Origin: Limnomonas spitsbergensis
Taxonomy: Eukaryota; Chlorophyta; Chlorophyceae; Chlamydomonadales
Direction: 5' to 3'
Length of the DNA stretch: 64,000 bases
Assembly: GCA_037349105.1 (NCBI GenBank)
Contig: JAYJMM010000080.1
Coordinates: 186,001-250,000 of the forward strand
Shown: positions 41,650 through 54,633 of the stretch, piece after piece
How the letters are laid out: the number at the start of each line of letters is the position of its first letter
Position numbering within the stretch: position 1 is the stretch's first letter
Notes under the pieces: generated by a model
The model's database searches: none
Told to the model about the DNA's origin: nothing
Seen by the model: only the letters and a program-made list of their open reading frames with translations
Translations under genes and position numbers: made by a program

Positions 41650-43954
41650 GTTAAGGCGTATGTGGTTTTGAACTGGGATTCCGCTGCGGGCTCTGCTGAG
41701 TGCAAATGATGTCGCACTAGTGCACCACAAACTGATAGTTGCGTTGATTGCCAAACAGCGTTTAACATAAATTTGGACATCCATTGGCCCGTTTTAGGAT
41801 AAATCGTTTTGTTGGCTCCTGTTGATGACCCTCCAAGGTCTCTTCCTCTCAAGGTATGCATGGTCAGCACACCTGCGGCACCTGGTGGAGGTCCTCTGCA
41901 CTGGCAGGGGCTCAGTGTTGGAGAAGCAGGTGGGCAAAGCATTATGGGTAAAGCATTATTGAATTGATAATTCAGTAATACGCGCGGTGCGCTACATCAG
42001 ATAGACAAAGCAGAAAAAAAGGTGCAAACATACTTGCTTGAGGGTTCAGCCAGTCAGTTGGACGATAAGGTGGTCGAGCCTTATGAGCAGGGCCTCCAGG
42101 TGTAACGTCATTGACTTGTTGAGTGTACAGCCAACACCAGCAGTCACAGGTGTGCAGGTGCAGCGGTGGCACCGGTAGCACAGCACGACGGGCGACATGC
42201 AGCTCGCAGTTCGACAGATCACCGAAGGGCGCACATGGTGCAGTGAATTTAATGGGCATTGGAGGAGTTGGAGCGGGGCAGGTGTCCCCAAACTGTGTCA
42301 GGCCGATTCTGCCTTTCAGTCCTACCAGTGCCAGAGGTCAATGACGTTACACCTCTGGGCCCTGCTCAAAAAAGGCTCGGCCGCGTGGGGGCCTAAATAA
42401 AAGGGGCCGGAAAAAAAAGGAAAAGGGTAAAAAAAGTGAAGGGACAGACAAAAGGCTGGAAAGGAAAGGCGAAGGACGTAACCTACCTGTCACAGTATAT
42501 TACCGTATACGTGACAGAACCGTTTGAGCCGCCGTTAGCGGCCGCGGAGCCTCCGCAGCTTCTCTGCGGAGTCTCCTGATTTGAACTGAGACCTAGAAAC
42601 CCGCTTACGCAGGGTGATTTAGCATAATCTGTACTCTGAATTGGGCCTGCCGGGTCCCTGTATCCCGGCAATTGTCTAAGCTACTACTTTTGTCCCTTTT
42701 GAAGGACAGGCCTCTGGTGTAAAGAGTATAGGCCTAGCTCTCACGGATACTAGCCCTTGCTCGCCACTAAGTCAGTACCTTACACTTCAGTCAAGTCTAG
42801 CACCACGGAAAGTGGTGATAGCATAAGCAAGTGACAAGCGAGCCCCATCCAGATCACTGGTCATCCCCAGCCGACGCGATCTACGGAGCTCGCCCTGAAG
42901 AGCACGCGACCTACGGTGCCGATCCCTGACTACTCGTCCATCGGAGACGACTAATCAGGCAAGCAGTCCCAAGCAGATATTCACCTAAATAGACCAGGAG
43001 GCGCAAAGCCGACCAGGAGCTCTCGGCGTACCAGCTTCCAGCTGAGTCCGCCCGGCGACAAAACCCACGGACAAAGTCACCTCCGTCGCCGTTCCTTTGC
43101 AACCCCGAGCATCCCCGCTCTCAGTGTCCTTCAAAAGGGACAAAAGTGGTATTGCAGCCTGATCAGCTGCTTGCCAACGAGTTCCTCGCTGAGGGAAGCT
43201 AAGCTTGTCTGACCTGGAATATTTTTTTTGAATTGTTCGCCTTGGACAGCTTGAAAAAGCACCTCTGTCGCTGCATTCTGCTTGGGCTTTTCGCGCCAAA
43301 TTAGATCTTGCAAACTCCAGCTGTGAAGAGCCTTGGGGAGAAGCTCGAAGATCCAGTTGTGGAGTTATAAACCCAGCTTGATTCCCTGTGCATTGAGCGT
43401 GGCAGCTTAGTGTTGAGTCCAGGAGAGGCTTGAAGATCTGGCTGGAGATTTATCCAGCAGATAATTACCTGTATGACTGCAGATTGAGATCAGGTGGATC
43501 CAATCTTTCATCATTGACAGAAGTGAACTTGTGGATAGAACATCCAGGTTTGAAATTTTGTGGGTGTACCAAAGGATCCCCGCAGGACCGCAGAGCTGAA
43601 CGGACACTACGCAAGAGGATACCTCCGCGTAGGACGCGAGACATCCACGCGGGACGTGTGCCATCTAGAAACAGCCCAGCCAGCAAAGGTGGGAAGTAAT
43701 AAAAAGGGCGAAGGAGGATTCCGCCAGATTAAAAATCAGCAAGCAGAAAAAAGGGCGAAGGAGGATTCCGCCAGATTAGAATTAGCGAGGAGAAAAGAGG
43801 GCGAAGGAGGATTCCGCCAGATTAAAATTAGTGAGCAGATAAGCAGAAAGGCAAGGCCTACCCAGCTTAATCCCATGAGCCAATAGAAAGGGACACAGAG
43901 ACCTAGGCAGTGGGCCAGAATACGCGACGCAGAAGAGGCTGATGAGAGTGGCAA

Positions 43955-46900
43955 GTGTTGCGCAGTGCGTTCAAAAGGAGAACGGGACGATGCCCCGTGG
44001 TGGGAAGTCAGGTGATCAGGAAACCTGCAGATCTGCAGGCGGTGGGTGAAGCAAAAGCCGCCACTGCGGAATGGCCCCCAGTAAAAAGGAAGGAGGATCT
44101 GGCTCAGCCAAGAGGGTGGAACAGGCTAGGGCAGTGGGCCACTGGAGTGTGGAAAAGTGTGTGTGACGCAGAGCAGGCGGGGTTAAGCAGTCTGGCTGTG
44201 CCCCAGCAGCGCGCACCCTTGGAGGCATTGACCAGGTGTATGGAGCAGCCAGGTAATCAGGTGTCCCCCAACGGCTGGTCCATGTTTGATATCCTCAGCA
44301 GTGACAGTGAGCCAAGTCCCAGGCACCTGATCAACTGTATTACGGCAGAGAGTGCCGGCCCACCCAGGCAGGTTTTTATAGCCTGGTAGCTAGCGAGCAG
44401 CTGCACCTGATCAACTGTATTACGGCAGAGAGTGCCGGCCCACCCAGGCAGGATAGCCCGGTAGCTAGCGAGCAGCTGCACCTGATCAACTGTATTACGG
44501 CAGAGAGTGCCGGCCCACCCAGGCAGGATAGCCCGGTAGCTAGCGAGCAGCTGCACCTGATCAACTGTGTTCCGATAGGGAATGCTTTTTCACCCAAACC
44601 AGTGACCGGTGGCTGCGAGCCAAGCCAACTGCAGGTGCAGGCGTCAAGGCTGGGTTTGCAGAGAGAGGCGGTTCCTGTGACACCTGTAGGGATCGGTGGC
44701 TCCGAGCCAAGCCAACTGCAGGTGCAGGCGTCACGGCTGTGTTTGCAGATGGAGGCAGTTCCTGTGACACCTGTAGGGATCGGTGGTTGTGAGCCAGACC
44801 AACTGCAGGTGCAGGCATCACGGCTGTGTTTGCAGAAGGAGGCAGTTCCTGTGAAAACTGTGGTGGCCGGTGGCTGTGAGCCAGGCCAACTGCAGGTGCA
44901 TGCGTCACGGCTGTGTTTGCAGATGGAGGCAGTTCCTGTGACACCTGTAGGGATCGGTGGCTGTGAGCCAGACCATCTGCAGGTGCAGGCATCACGGCTG
45001 TGTTTGCAGAAGGAGGCAGTTCCTGTGAAAACTGTGGTGGCCGGTGGCTGTGAGCCAGGCCAACTGCAGGTGCATGCGTCACGGCTGTGCTTGCAGATGG
45101 AGGCAGTTCCTGTGACACCTGTAGGGATCGGTGGCTGTGAGCCAGACCAACTGCAGGTGCAGGCATCACGGCTGTGTTTGCAGAAGGAGGCAGTTCCTGT
45201 GAAAACTGTGGTGGCCGGTGGCTGCGAGCCAAGCCAACTGCAGGTGCAGGCGTCACGGCTGTGTTTTCAGATGGAGGACGTTCCTGTGACACCTGTGGTG
45301 GCTGGTGGCTGTGAGCCAGGCCAACTGCAGTTGCAGGCGTCACGACGGTGCTTGCAGAGGGAGGCAATTCATGTGACACCTGTAGGGATCGGTGGCTGTG
45401 AGCCAGGCCAACTGCAGGTGCAGGCGTCACGTTTGTGTTTGTCGAGGGAGGCAGCCCATGTGACACCTGTGGTGGCCGGCGGCTGCGAGCCGGACCAACT
45501 GCATCCGTGGGAGCAGAAGCTAAACCAAAAGGTGGCTGAGGAACCAGTTGGCCCAAGTGAGGTTGAGGACCACGAGCACAGGCAGGCGCCGGTGCCGGTG
45601 CAGATGCACCAGCCAGAAGAGGAAAGGCCTGTCACACCACCAGTGGCAGCAGCTCCAGGAGGGGTCCAGGTGCCAATATCAGAACCAGGGGCGGCCCAGC
45701 AGGCCAGCAAACAGCTGGAGGCGGCAGAGAATCCTGGGGGGTCAGAGGAGCAAGGAATCTCCATACCCATGCTGAGGGAAAAGGTTAATTGGTACCGGCA
45801 GAAGCTCAAAGGAATGGCCAGGCAGCTGTGGGTGGCCAGGCAGCCAATAATAGCATTGGAGATAAGGATGACCAGACAGCTGAGGATGGTGAAGCATCGC
45901 TTGGATCATGCCAAACAGAACCTACAGGCGCGGCTGCCTACAGGTGAGGAAGAGGAAGAGCAGCAGCTGCAGCAGACAGCCATGGTTGCATGGCACGTGG
46001 CACTACCCGGGGGGCACGGGGCTGAGCAGGCCAGCCATGAGGCGAAAAAAGAGGCACAGCTGCCGCAGCACCAGGAGTGCATGCCCAGATTGCCCAGGCA
46101 GGAGGGTTTCCGCTCAGCAGAGCCGTGTGGGCCAGTGGGTCAAGCCAGCCCTAGCCTGAGTCTGGGCCCTGACGGCTGCAGCAAGTCCAGCCAGGCAGTG
46201 GCAGGCAAGGCAGCTGACAGTGACGTGGAAGCAGCTAGGAGCAGCAGGTCTCCGGTGCCAGCACACGTGGACGACAGCAGCAGCAGGAATGTGTGCCTGG
46301 TAGCAATCCATGCTGCGGTGCCTGCAGATGTGGAGCTGGCCAGGATCTGGGAGAATCGCGCAACAGGTGCCCGTCAGCAGCCGATGGACATCCGCAATGC
46401 CATGCGTCAGGCCATGAGGCGTAACACCGGAGGAGTATGTATGTTCTGCGGGTACAAGTGCGAGCACAGCGACAGGGCATGTGAGCACCTCATGGATGCC
46501 AACATCCAGAGGGGGCTGGAGCCGGGTGAGGACCCGGCTGAGGCCAGTGATGCAGAGATCAAGCGCGAGGGAGCTGAGATCAAGCCTGCTGTGACCAGGC
46601 AGGCCCCGCAGAGCAGCAAAGAACCACAGGAAAAGTCAGCTGTACCAGTGGGAAAGCCGTGGGCTGACCTAATATCTGAGGAAGAGCTGCCTGATCCGAT
46701 ACAAGAAGAGAAGGGGCGGCAGCCAGTGACAGGGCTGCGCCCAAGGCAGCCAATGCGACCACGCAGGGTGCCGGTTAAAAGAGGGGCGGGATCCACAGTC
46801 TACGGGACGCCGCTGTCCAAGTTTACGCCCAGTGTGGGCAGACCTGTGCAGACACCCAAGGAGGGATCTAGCAGCCAGATGCGAGCAGGCGGCAGCCACA

Positions 46901-47853
46901 AGGAAATCCTGCGCGGATTTTATCAAGGTACAGCACAGGCGCAGGATACCAGACCTAGAGAGCCAGAGCGCTCCAGAACCGTGGATGTGGTGAGCGGCGA
47001 AGGGGAGCCAGAGAAGCAGATGCAGCCATTCGGTTGGGCCGGACTTTTGCAGTGGGCAACAAACCTGTGGAAGGAAGTGTGCTCCAGGACATTCGCGCAG
47101 CTCCAGGATCAAGTCACAGCCATCGAGGAGTTCAGGGCCCATCATCTGCAAGGATGGGCAACAAAAGCCATGATGGGTATTTCCCACACCGGGCAGGACA
47201 GGGCAATGCTGTTGGCCGCCCTTGGACAGATGTCCAAGGGAGGGGCAGGACGCGAAGCAGCCCTTGCTGTTAAGGCCTTCGCAGATGAATGGTGCGACGG
47301 GGTAACAGGACATCAGGTGGAACCTGCATCTGAGCCAGAAGATGAGGAGGATCAGGTATGGGAAGGATTTGAAACAGCGGTGCAGCGGCCTGAGGAGCTC
47401 AGGGAAGTCCAAAGGTGGCAGCAGCAAGCAAGAACCGCGCCAACCCCAACACTCAGACCTGAGGTTTTTGAGGTCAGCAGCGAGCCAAGCCTCAGGGGGC
47501 GGCCAAGGGGCAGGGAAGAGCCCAGGGCCAGTAGCCCAGCCGCCAGCGAAAGGGCGGAGTTGACTAGCCGATCGCTGGCCAGGATGGCTGAGCAAGGCGT
47601 AGCAACGCGCAGAGCAAACAGGCAAGAGTCTTATGCACTTCTGCGCATAATCGAGGACAAAGAGAATACATGCCAGGAAACCCAGGTGGATTACATCGAG
47701 GAGTTCCTGAGGAAAAGGCAAGAGGGCGCAGCAAGAGGAACACAACAGGACGAGCCTGTAGGCAGTGTGCGCAACAGTGGACCAAGAAGGCAGGAAACCA
47801 GAGGGGAAACGCGATCTGATTCCTACGCCAGGAATTACACAGGGTCAAGCTGA
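43955..47853 (+). pseudogene. Gag-like ORF, frameshifted copy 2
   Basis: Same protein as 30889-34695 but broken. The 25-residue repeat region has ttttt inserted at 44373-44377 (cccaggcaggttttta), which shifts the frame and ends the first part at 44389 after 144 codons. The original frame is open again downstream and can be read from 44602 to 47853 (1083 codons) with ten instead of nine 29-residue repeats. The zinc-knuckle-like cluster and C-terminal part are unchanged. Confidence 0.75.
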
Positions 47854-47861
47854 GCAAGTTC

Positions 47862-48185
47862 GTGATCACTGTGCCAGGGTACTTGTGCATGACCGATGAG
47901 GAGCAGATCACTGTGCTGACGCAGCAGGTGGTGCTGTGGGAGAAGTTCGCCCTGGAAATGGGGGACCTGTTGGTCACAGATCACAGGCATGCGGCAGAAG
48001 AGGAGAATGAGATGGAAGAGGCCGAAGAGGAGAATGAAATGGAAGAGGAGGAAGAGGCGGATAAGGAGGAGGAGGCGCGAGAGGCTTCTTGGAGGGAGAG
48101 ACTTTTTGGAGAAAGATATTCCTTGGATGAAGAGAAGCCAATGTCACCCAGCGAGCGGTCCATAGATGGGCCAAGGTGGCGCTAG
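47862..48185 (+). CDS. Small acidic protein, copy 2
   Basis: Identical by eye in translation to the protein at 34704-35027, in the same position after the gag-like frame. With the gag-like frame broken upstream, expression through a shared transcript is less likely. Confidence 0.35.
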   Translation: MITVPGYLCMTDEEQITVLTQQVVLWEKFALEMGDLLVTDHRHAAEEENEMEEAEEENEMEEEEEADKEEEAREASWRERLFGERYSLDEEKPMSPSERSIDGPRWR

Positions 48186-50697
48186 GCTTCCAACAAAGAG
48201 GAGGAGTCAGCCCTTGCGGAGCTTACCGAGACCTGAGGCCGAGCCCAGAGCGGCAAGGCCGCTGAGCACGTGACGTTACCCACGCCGTAACTGGCAAGGA
48301 GCGGGCAGGCGCCTACAGAGCAGAAAATGCAGACGCAGCGCGGCTTGTCCTAGTACCCGGCAGGCAGTGGGCCGGCAGCCAGCGGACCGAAGACGGAAGA
48401 TGCAGGATTGGAGTTAAAGCTATCGCAGCAACATAGTGAAAATTTGTTTCTCAAACACCGTAGCAGCAAGGCTACGGTAGTACATATGTTATGAAGATGA
48501 TGAGCGAGGAGAATTAGTCAACTCGGGCGATGATAACACAGCAGGGGGCGGATCACGCTGCTACGGCGCACATTTCCTGTGGCCATTGAAGACCAGGCGG
48601 CTATGGCGCAGTGGGGCGAGAGCAGCGGTTGTTCTTAGCTTAACCTGATAACTTTGAAATTTTCTCTGTTTGCTAGCCAGTAGTGGGCTGAACAGCCTGG
48701 ATTTGTAGGATTCTGCGCATTGCGCTTCAGCTGAGACTCGGTGGATTTTTTTAGTTCTGATTGAAGAAGGCCTGAACCAGGCAGATTTGCTAAGACGATT
48801 TGAGCTTCTACGTACATATTTTCCAGAAGTTTAAAGATTCTGGTTTCTGATGATTTCTGATGGTTTCTGATGGTTTCTGATGGTTGCTGAGGGTTTCTGA
48901 TGGGTTCTGACCCTTTATTGCCTGCAACCAAGCATGACACTGGTGACGGTACCGGATTCTGTGTGCCCCGATCAGGCCGGAGAGAGATCAGGGTCCCAGA
49001 GACCTTTGTCAAGTGTGCAGAACCGTGGGTGGACCTAGGGTCCGCCACGGGTTTCAGTGAATTTTTTCTTTGGTGAATTTCCTTGTGTGGATGTCCTGCA
49101 GCACATTTCCTGCAGTGGATTTTCTTCAGGGGATTTTTTTTTCCGACTGGCTGGATTGCAGTCAGATGTTAGGAGGCTTCAGTGTTAGGGAACTGACAAG
49201 TTCTGGGCGTACAGATTTTTCCAGATTTCTTTCAGTACCGACCCCTTTTTCCGGCTCCCAGCGCATGCCCTTTAGGCTTAACGCTGAGGAGCGGGGGGCG
49301 AGTGAAGTAGTAGGGGCGGTACCCACAAGACAGGGACACCCACACATTACCCCTAGGCAGAGAGACTTCCTGCTAGGGCCGAACCTTACAGTAGCCAGTT
49401 AACAGCTCTTGTCTGAAGTACAAGGAGTCTGTGTGTACGGTAATGTACCGTGTTTATGAGTAGAAGGACACTTCTCTAAGGCGCCTTTACCGGAGATTCC
49501 GGAGTTTACCATATTGGCACGTTTACTGCTTTATGGTGCGACAGCTGTCACAGTATATTACCGTATACGTGACAGAACCGTTTGAGCCGCCGTTAGCGGC
49601 CGCGGAGCCTCCGCAGCTTCTCTGCGGAGTCTCCTGATTTGAACTGAGACCTAGAAACCCGCTTACGCAGGGTGATTTAGCATAATCTGTACTCTGAATT
49701 GGGCCTGCCGGGTCCCTGTATCCCGGCAATTGCCTAAGCTACTACTTTTGTCCCTTTTGAAGGACAGGCCTCTGGTGTAAAGAGTATAGGCCTAGCTCTC
49801 ACGGATACTAGCCCTTGCTCGCCACTAAGTCAGTACCTTACACTTCAGTCAAGTCTAGCACCACGGAAAGTGGTGATAGCATAAGCAAGTGACAAGCGAG
49901 CCCCATCCAGATCACTGGTCATCCCCAGCCGACGCGATCTACGGAGCTCGCCCTGAAGAGCACGCGACCTACGGTGCCGATCCCTGACTACTCGTCCATC
50001 GGAGACGACTAATCAGGCAAGCAGTCCCAAGCAGATATTCACCTAAATAGACCAGGAGGCGCAAAGCCGACCAGGAGCTCTCGGCGTACCAGCTTCCAGC
50101 TGAGTCCGCCCGGCGACAAAACCCACGGACAAAGTCACCTCCGTCGCCGTTCCTTCGCAACCCCGAGCATCCCCGCTCTCAGAGTGAAGTAGTAGGGGCG
50201 GTACCCACAAGACAGGGACACCCACACATTACCCCTAGGCAGAGAGACTTCCTGCTAGGGCCGAACCTTACAGTAGCCAGTTAACAGCTCTTGTCTGAAG
50301 TACAAGGAGTCTGTGTGTACGGTAATGTACCGTGTTTATGAGTAGAAGGACACTTCTCTAAGGCGCCTTTACCGGAGATTCCGGAGTTTACCATATTGGC
50401 ACGTTTACTGCTTTATGGTGCGACATACCAGTACCAGAGGTGCTATAGCTAATGAGCGAAAGGACGCAGCATAGAAACATGTGCAACTGGAGGCGACTGG
50501 TCTCCAACTGCACCTGTTTCTGCACCTGTTTAGGGGATCCCGGGGACCCCGCCACCCAGCACAGGTCTGCAGCCTCCTCCTGGGCCTGGTTTTAGCTCAG
50601 GCCGGCGCTTCGGGCTGGTGCATGCCCGGAGCTGCACCAGCAACAGGGTGTGTGACTGTGTGCTCGTGTGCGCATGAACCTACGGTTCCGGCTCGGT

Positions 50698-51172
50698 GCG
50701 ATAAGCACGTCTGACACCAGAGGACGGCGCCGTTGACAACAGCGTGAGACACGCTACTGCCAGCGGTGCTGGGCAAGGGGAGATGTCGAGCATGTGGAGG
50801 ATGCGCTACAGATTTGCATCTTATGACCTTGCCTCAAGGACAAGCTTAAGGAGAAAGGTTGGGCAAGCCCCTGTGAGGGTGCCACAGACTTTTTCCGGAT
50901 GTGCCGGAGCAGGCATGGTGGGAGGCCCTGGCTTTTGTAGAGGATGTGGTTCGCATTGTTTTGGGCTACTATGTAGAGGGGATGAGTAATCTGATTCACT
51001 CTTCTTTTAAGGGGGGGGGGATTTTCCTTGTGAATCATTCCCCCCTCTTTATTTTACCTTGTTCAAGGCTGAGCTCTTAAGGGGCTGGTGAATCGTTCAA
51101 CTGCCTTTTCATTAGGGGAGAGGCGTCTAATCTCCTGCCTTGAGCAAGACCCAGAGGTGTTATGTCATTGAC
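50698..51172 (+). pseudogene. Retroelement 3' remnant, copy 2
   Basis: Same relic as 37540-38014 with one visible difference (ccgttgacaac for ccgttgtcaac). The terminal motif is at 51142-51172. Confidence 0.6.
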
Positions 51173-52467
51173 TTTGTCCTTTGGCTGTGCAACAGGCGTC
51201 GCAATTCAGTCGAACCTGTCTATTTTCAAGTTGGTATGCTCTGTGACTGTTTCTGTGCAGGTCATACAGTCCAGAGGAGCTTCACATTTGATGCATCTGG
51301 GACAGGTGCCCAGAAGACGGTTTGCGCACAATTAAGTAGGACAGTGAGCGAAAAATCATAGACCCCATCCAGGGCAACCAACCAACTAACAAATTGCTTT
51401 TTTTAAACGGACACAAATATGGTCGTCATCCTCTGTTGAGAGCCTTCAACAGAAGGAAAGGAAGGTATGCCTTGCATAGGAATTTTGACGGGCTGGTGCG
51501 TATCGAGGTGGCCACCTTTTGTAGCTTTATATTAATTGTATAGAAGGAGCTTGTGTAGAGGTTGTCGGTGTTTGAAAGAGCATTTCCGGCCATCTTGTAC
51601 ACATAGGCCGCATGCATGAATTTTAGGGCCCTAAATCCTTGATTTGGTGTCACATGAGGCTCAACCTGCCCTGGTTCGCATAGTTTGCTCCCTGTCAAGT
51701 TTAGCGAGAGACACGAACATGTTTGCCTCATTATTTTGGTACTTTTGAGCATGGCCTCGAGGCCTAAGTGATGTGGACTGGGTGCCTGACTCGACAGCAG
51801 TTACAATGAATGGGAGACAAAAGGGAACAACATGAATTTCGTGCAATTGAATAATGTTAAAATTGAAATCCAAAAAAGTGCCAGAGCGTAACCCATTGCA
51901 GGGCAGGCACTCCAAGCTCATACACACAAACTTTGCCAAATTTACGGCTATTAGAAGCAGCAGCTTTGACTGAGTTTATAGATTGTTTCAATTGTACCTC
52001 GGTTCAAAATAATGTTCAAAGATGCCGTTGTTAGACATCATGATCTATGCCCACAAATATTTGAATATGTACCTCTCCTGAGCTCTGCAGTGAAAGCCAG
52101 CCAGTGGAGCATGTGCATCACGCAACCTTGTCAAACCAAACACCTCCATAAACACCCCCCTCCAGCAAAAAGAAAGGCACCCCCATATTTAACAAGTCCA
52201 CTCTTTATTTTTCGTCTTTTTGTTTCTGTTCAGGTCACTGTCATCCAGCCCAACAAAAAAACAGCAAGTTGCGGCATTTCAAGTCATCTCTATAACCGAC
52301 GCATTTCAGCCACCAGGCACATTGAGGAGCATCGTGCTGTCAGGCAAATAGAGGACAAGCCTAACGGGCCATGCAGGCCATGCAGGCGTCATAACAGGCG
52401 ACAACCATTAAAGAAAGAAGGCAGGATCACATCAGCAGCATCAGAACATGTCACAATGCCCTTAAAC

Positions 52468-54633
52468 TTACGCCGCAGGGCCCACCTTCTGGGCACCTCT
52501 GTTCTTGCTCAAAGCGTATATGGCATAGGCACATCCCGCGACCACCGGAATGCCCACACCCAACCCCACACCGAGGCCGATGGCCATGGCCTTGTTGTTC
52601 CCATCACCGCTGCTTGGCTCAGAAAAGGTCCTGGAGACAGGGCTGCTGATGTCCACTGTTGCTCCTGTCACGCCGTAGTTGGAGGCAAATGAACCAGATT
52701 TGTAGGAGGCCGCGGCAGAATTGGTGAAGGAGGTTCTGGCAGCCGCGGCCGTCGTCGTCGTGAACCCGTTGGGCAAGTTGGCCTCTGCGGTCACAGGGAC
52801 TGTGGAGGCCATGAGGGATCGTCGGGCCGAGCAGGCAGGAACCAGGGTCAGGACCACTGTATCCCCAGCCTGCATAAAAGGACTCGTGCCATTGCCCAGT
52901 CCAGCGTACAGGGATGGGTCCGCGTTCATGGAGCTGTTCCAAGCCGCAGCAGTGGCAGAGGTGAACTGGAAAATAAACGGAGCGGGGAAGGCCTGGATGT
53001 TGTTGCAAGCCGCAAGGGTTCCAATTTGAAGCAGGGTGGACATGGGCAGGGTGACGTAGGCAGCTCCAGCAGTGCGGGAGGTGATGGATTCGGGGGGGAC
53101 GGTGTTTGTGCTGGGCAGAGGAGCAGCGGGCGGGAAGGGTGGGAAGGGAGGGGAGGGAGGGGGAGCTAGAGGCGGGTAAGTAGGGGTGGCAGCCTTGCAA
53201 AGGACGCCCAGAGGGAAGCCAGCATCCACGTACTGCAGGGCATTGCTGGCCATGGTGAGGGCGATGCCGCAGCCATACCCGTTCACACAGTTGCCGCTGT
53301 ACCCAATCAGGTCCTGGTCATAGTAGGCCCGGGAGGGGATCATACCGATGCCTAGGGGGGGCGCAGCAATAGTAGCAGTGGCCAGCCAAGTGTTGTCCAT
53401 ATTCATGGTCGATTTGTTGCCCATAGTCATGGTTGATGTGTTGCCCATAGTCATGGTTGATGTGTTGCCCATAGTCATGGATGATGTGGGGGGCATGATG
53501 AATGTGGGGGAGGTGAACTTGGATTTGAATCCTGCTGTCCAGTAGCCGATTGTAACGTTGGTTGCGGGGAAGTTGGTTTGGATCCAGGCAAGCTCTGCAT
53601 CACTATGGATGGTTGCCAGCTGGCCGGGGCTGGAGTAGAGGACATTGGTGGCCGTCTCGCAGATGATCTCAGCATCAGACCAGGCGTGAGGAACGGCAGG
53701 GGTGCCACTGCTGCTGCTTCCAATGGAGATGGCGCAGTAGGTGTAACCGAAATCAGAATTCCTCATGCACTTCGAGAAGGTCGTGGCAAGAGAGGCAGCT
53801 ACGGGAGAATTGGGACACGACGTATTGTATTGAGGGCCTGGAGGGGGCGCTGAGGGGCTTGGAGGGCTTGGAGGAGGGGGTGGATATGCTGGAGGAGAGT
53901 TGGGGGTATTGACGGGAGGTGGCGGAGGAGGGTAGGTCGGAGGAGGGGTCATAGCAGGGGGTGGGGGAGGGGTAGGGGCAGCCAGCTTGCAGATGTACGA
54001 AGCAGGCTCGTAATCGCAGTCACGAGCGTAGATGCGGTTAACGCCGGAATCAGACTGGCAAATCTGGAGGGGGAGGAAAATAGAAGAAACTAGTTAGAGC
54101 ATTGATCCAGATATTAAGTTGCCGGCCGTGAGAGACAAATACCAACAATGAGCTAACTGGATCGTTGCTTGCAGTATACACCATGCAGTAACGATGCAGG
54201 ACATGACGCAGCCAGCATTCAAAACTTAAAATGTCACGTCCAGTCAGTTGACTCACCGCTCCGCACATCGAGCCAGTCTCCGCAGCCCAGAAACGCTCTT
54301 TCGTGAAAGGATAGGCGGCTGACAACGTTGTGAAGTCGGGCATGCCAAAGACGGCCATGTTCGTCATCCCTACCCAGGTGCACTTGCGGCGGGATCCCCA
54401 TGCCAAAGAGCTGGTGGCCATGGTGATGTTGGCATAGACAGTGAACAGGCTGCTTAGCGTGTTGTAATTGGAGTTGGTCAAGTTTGCCAAGCAACCACCG
54501 GAGGCAACAGAAGCCAGGGCTGCGGCCTCGAAAATCTGTCTGCCATCGATTGGGACAGGGATAGTGGCGTTCGATAAGGTTGCGCCGTAGATGGCGTAAA
54601 TGCCACTGCTTTCGACAACGGATAAAACTGCAT
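52468..54633 (-). CDS. Membrane-anchored double C-type-lectin-like protein, 5' truncated, copy 2
   Basis: Exons 54633-54257 and 54063-52468, identical in translation to copy 1 as far as compared. The 5' side again ends at the tandem junction (54808), so this copy also lacks a visible signal peptide exon. Perfect preservation of the coding frame in both copies indicates recent duplication and says nothing about function. Confidence 0.72.

Larger units (their letters stand above)
42487..50425 (+). mobile_element. PAT/TOC1-like element with split direct repeats, copy 2
   Basis: A1 42487-43124, B1 49301-49543, A2 49545-50182, B2 50183-50425. It matches copy 1 apart from a few substitutions, a 5-bp insertion at 44373-44377 and one added 87-bp gag repeat. 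As part of the tandem unit it was copied by segmental duplication, not by a separate insertion: its flanks are the same as in copy 1. Confidence 0.82.
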
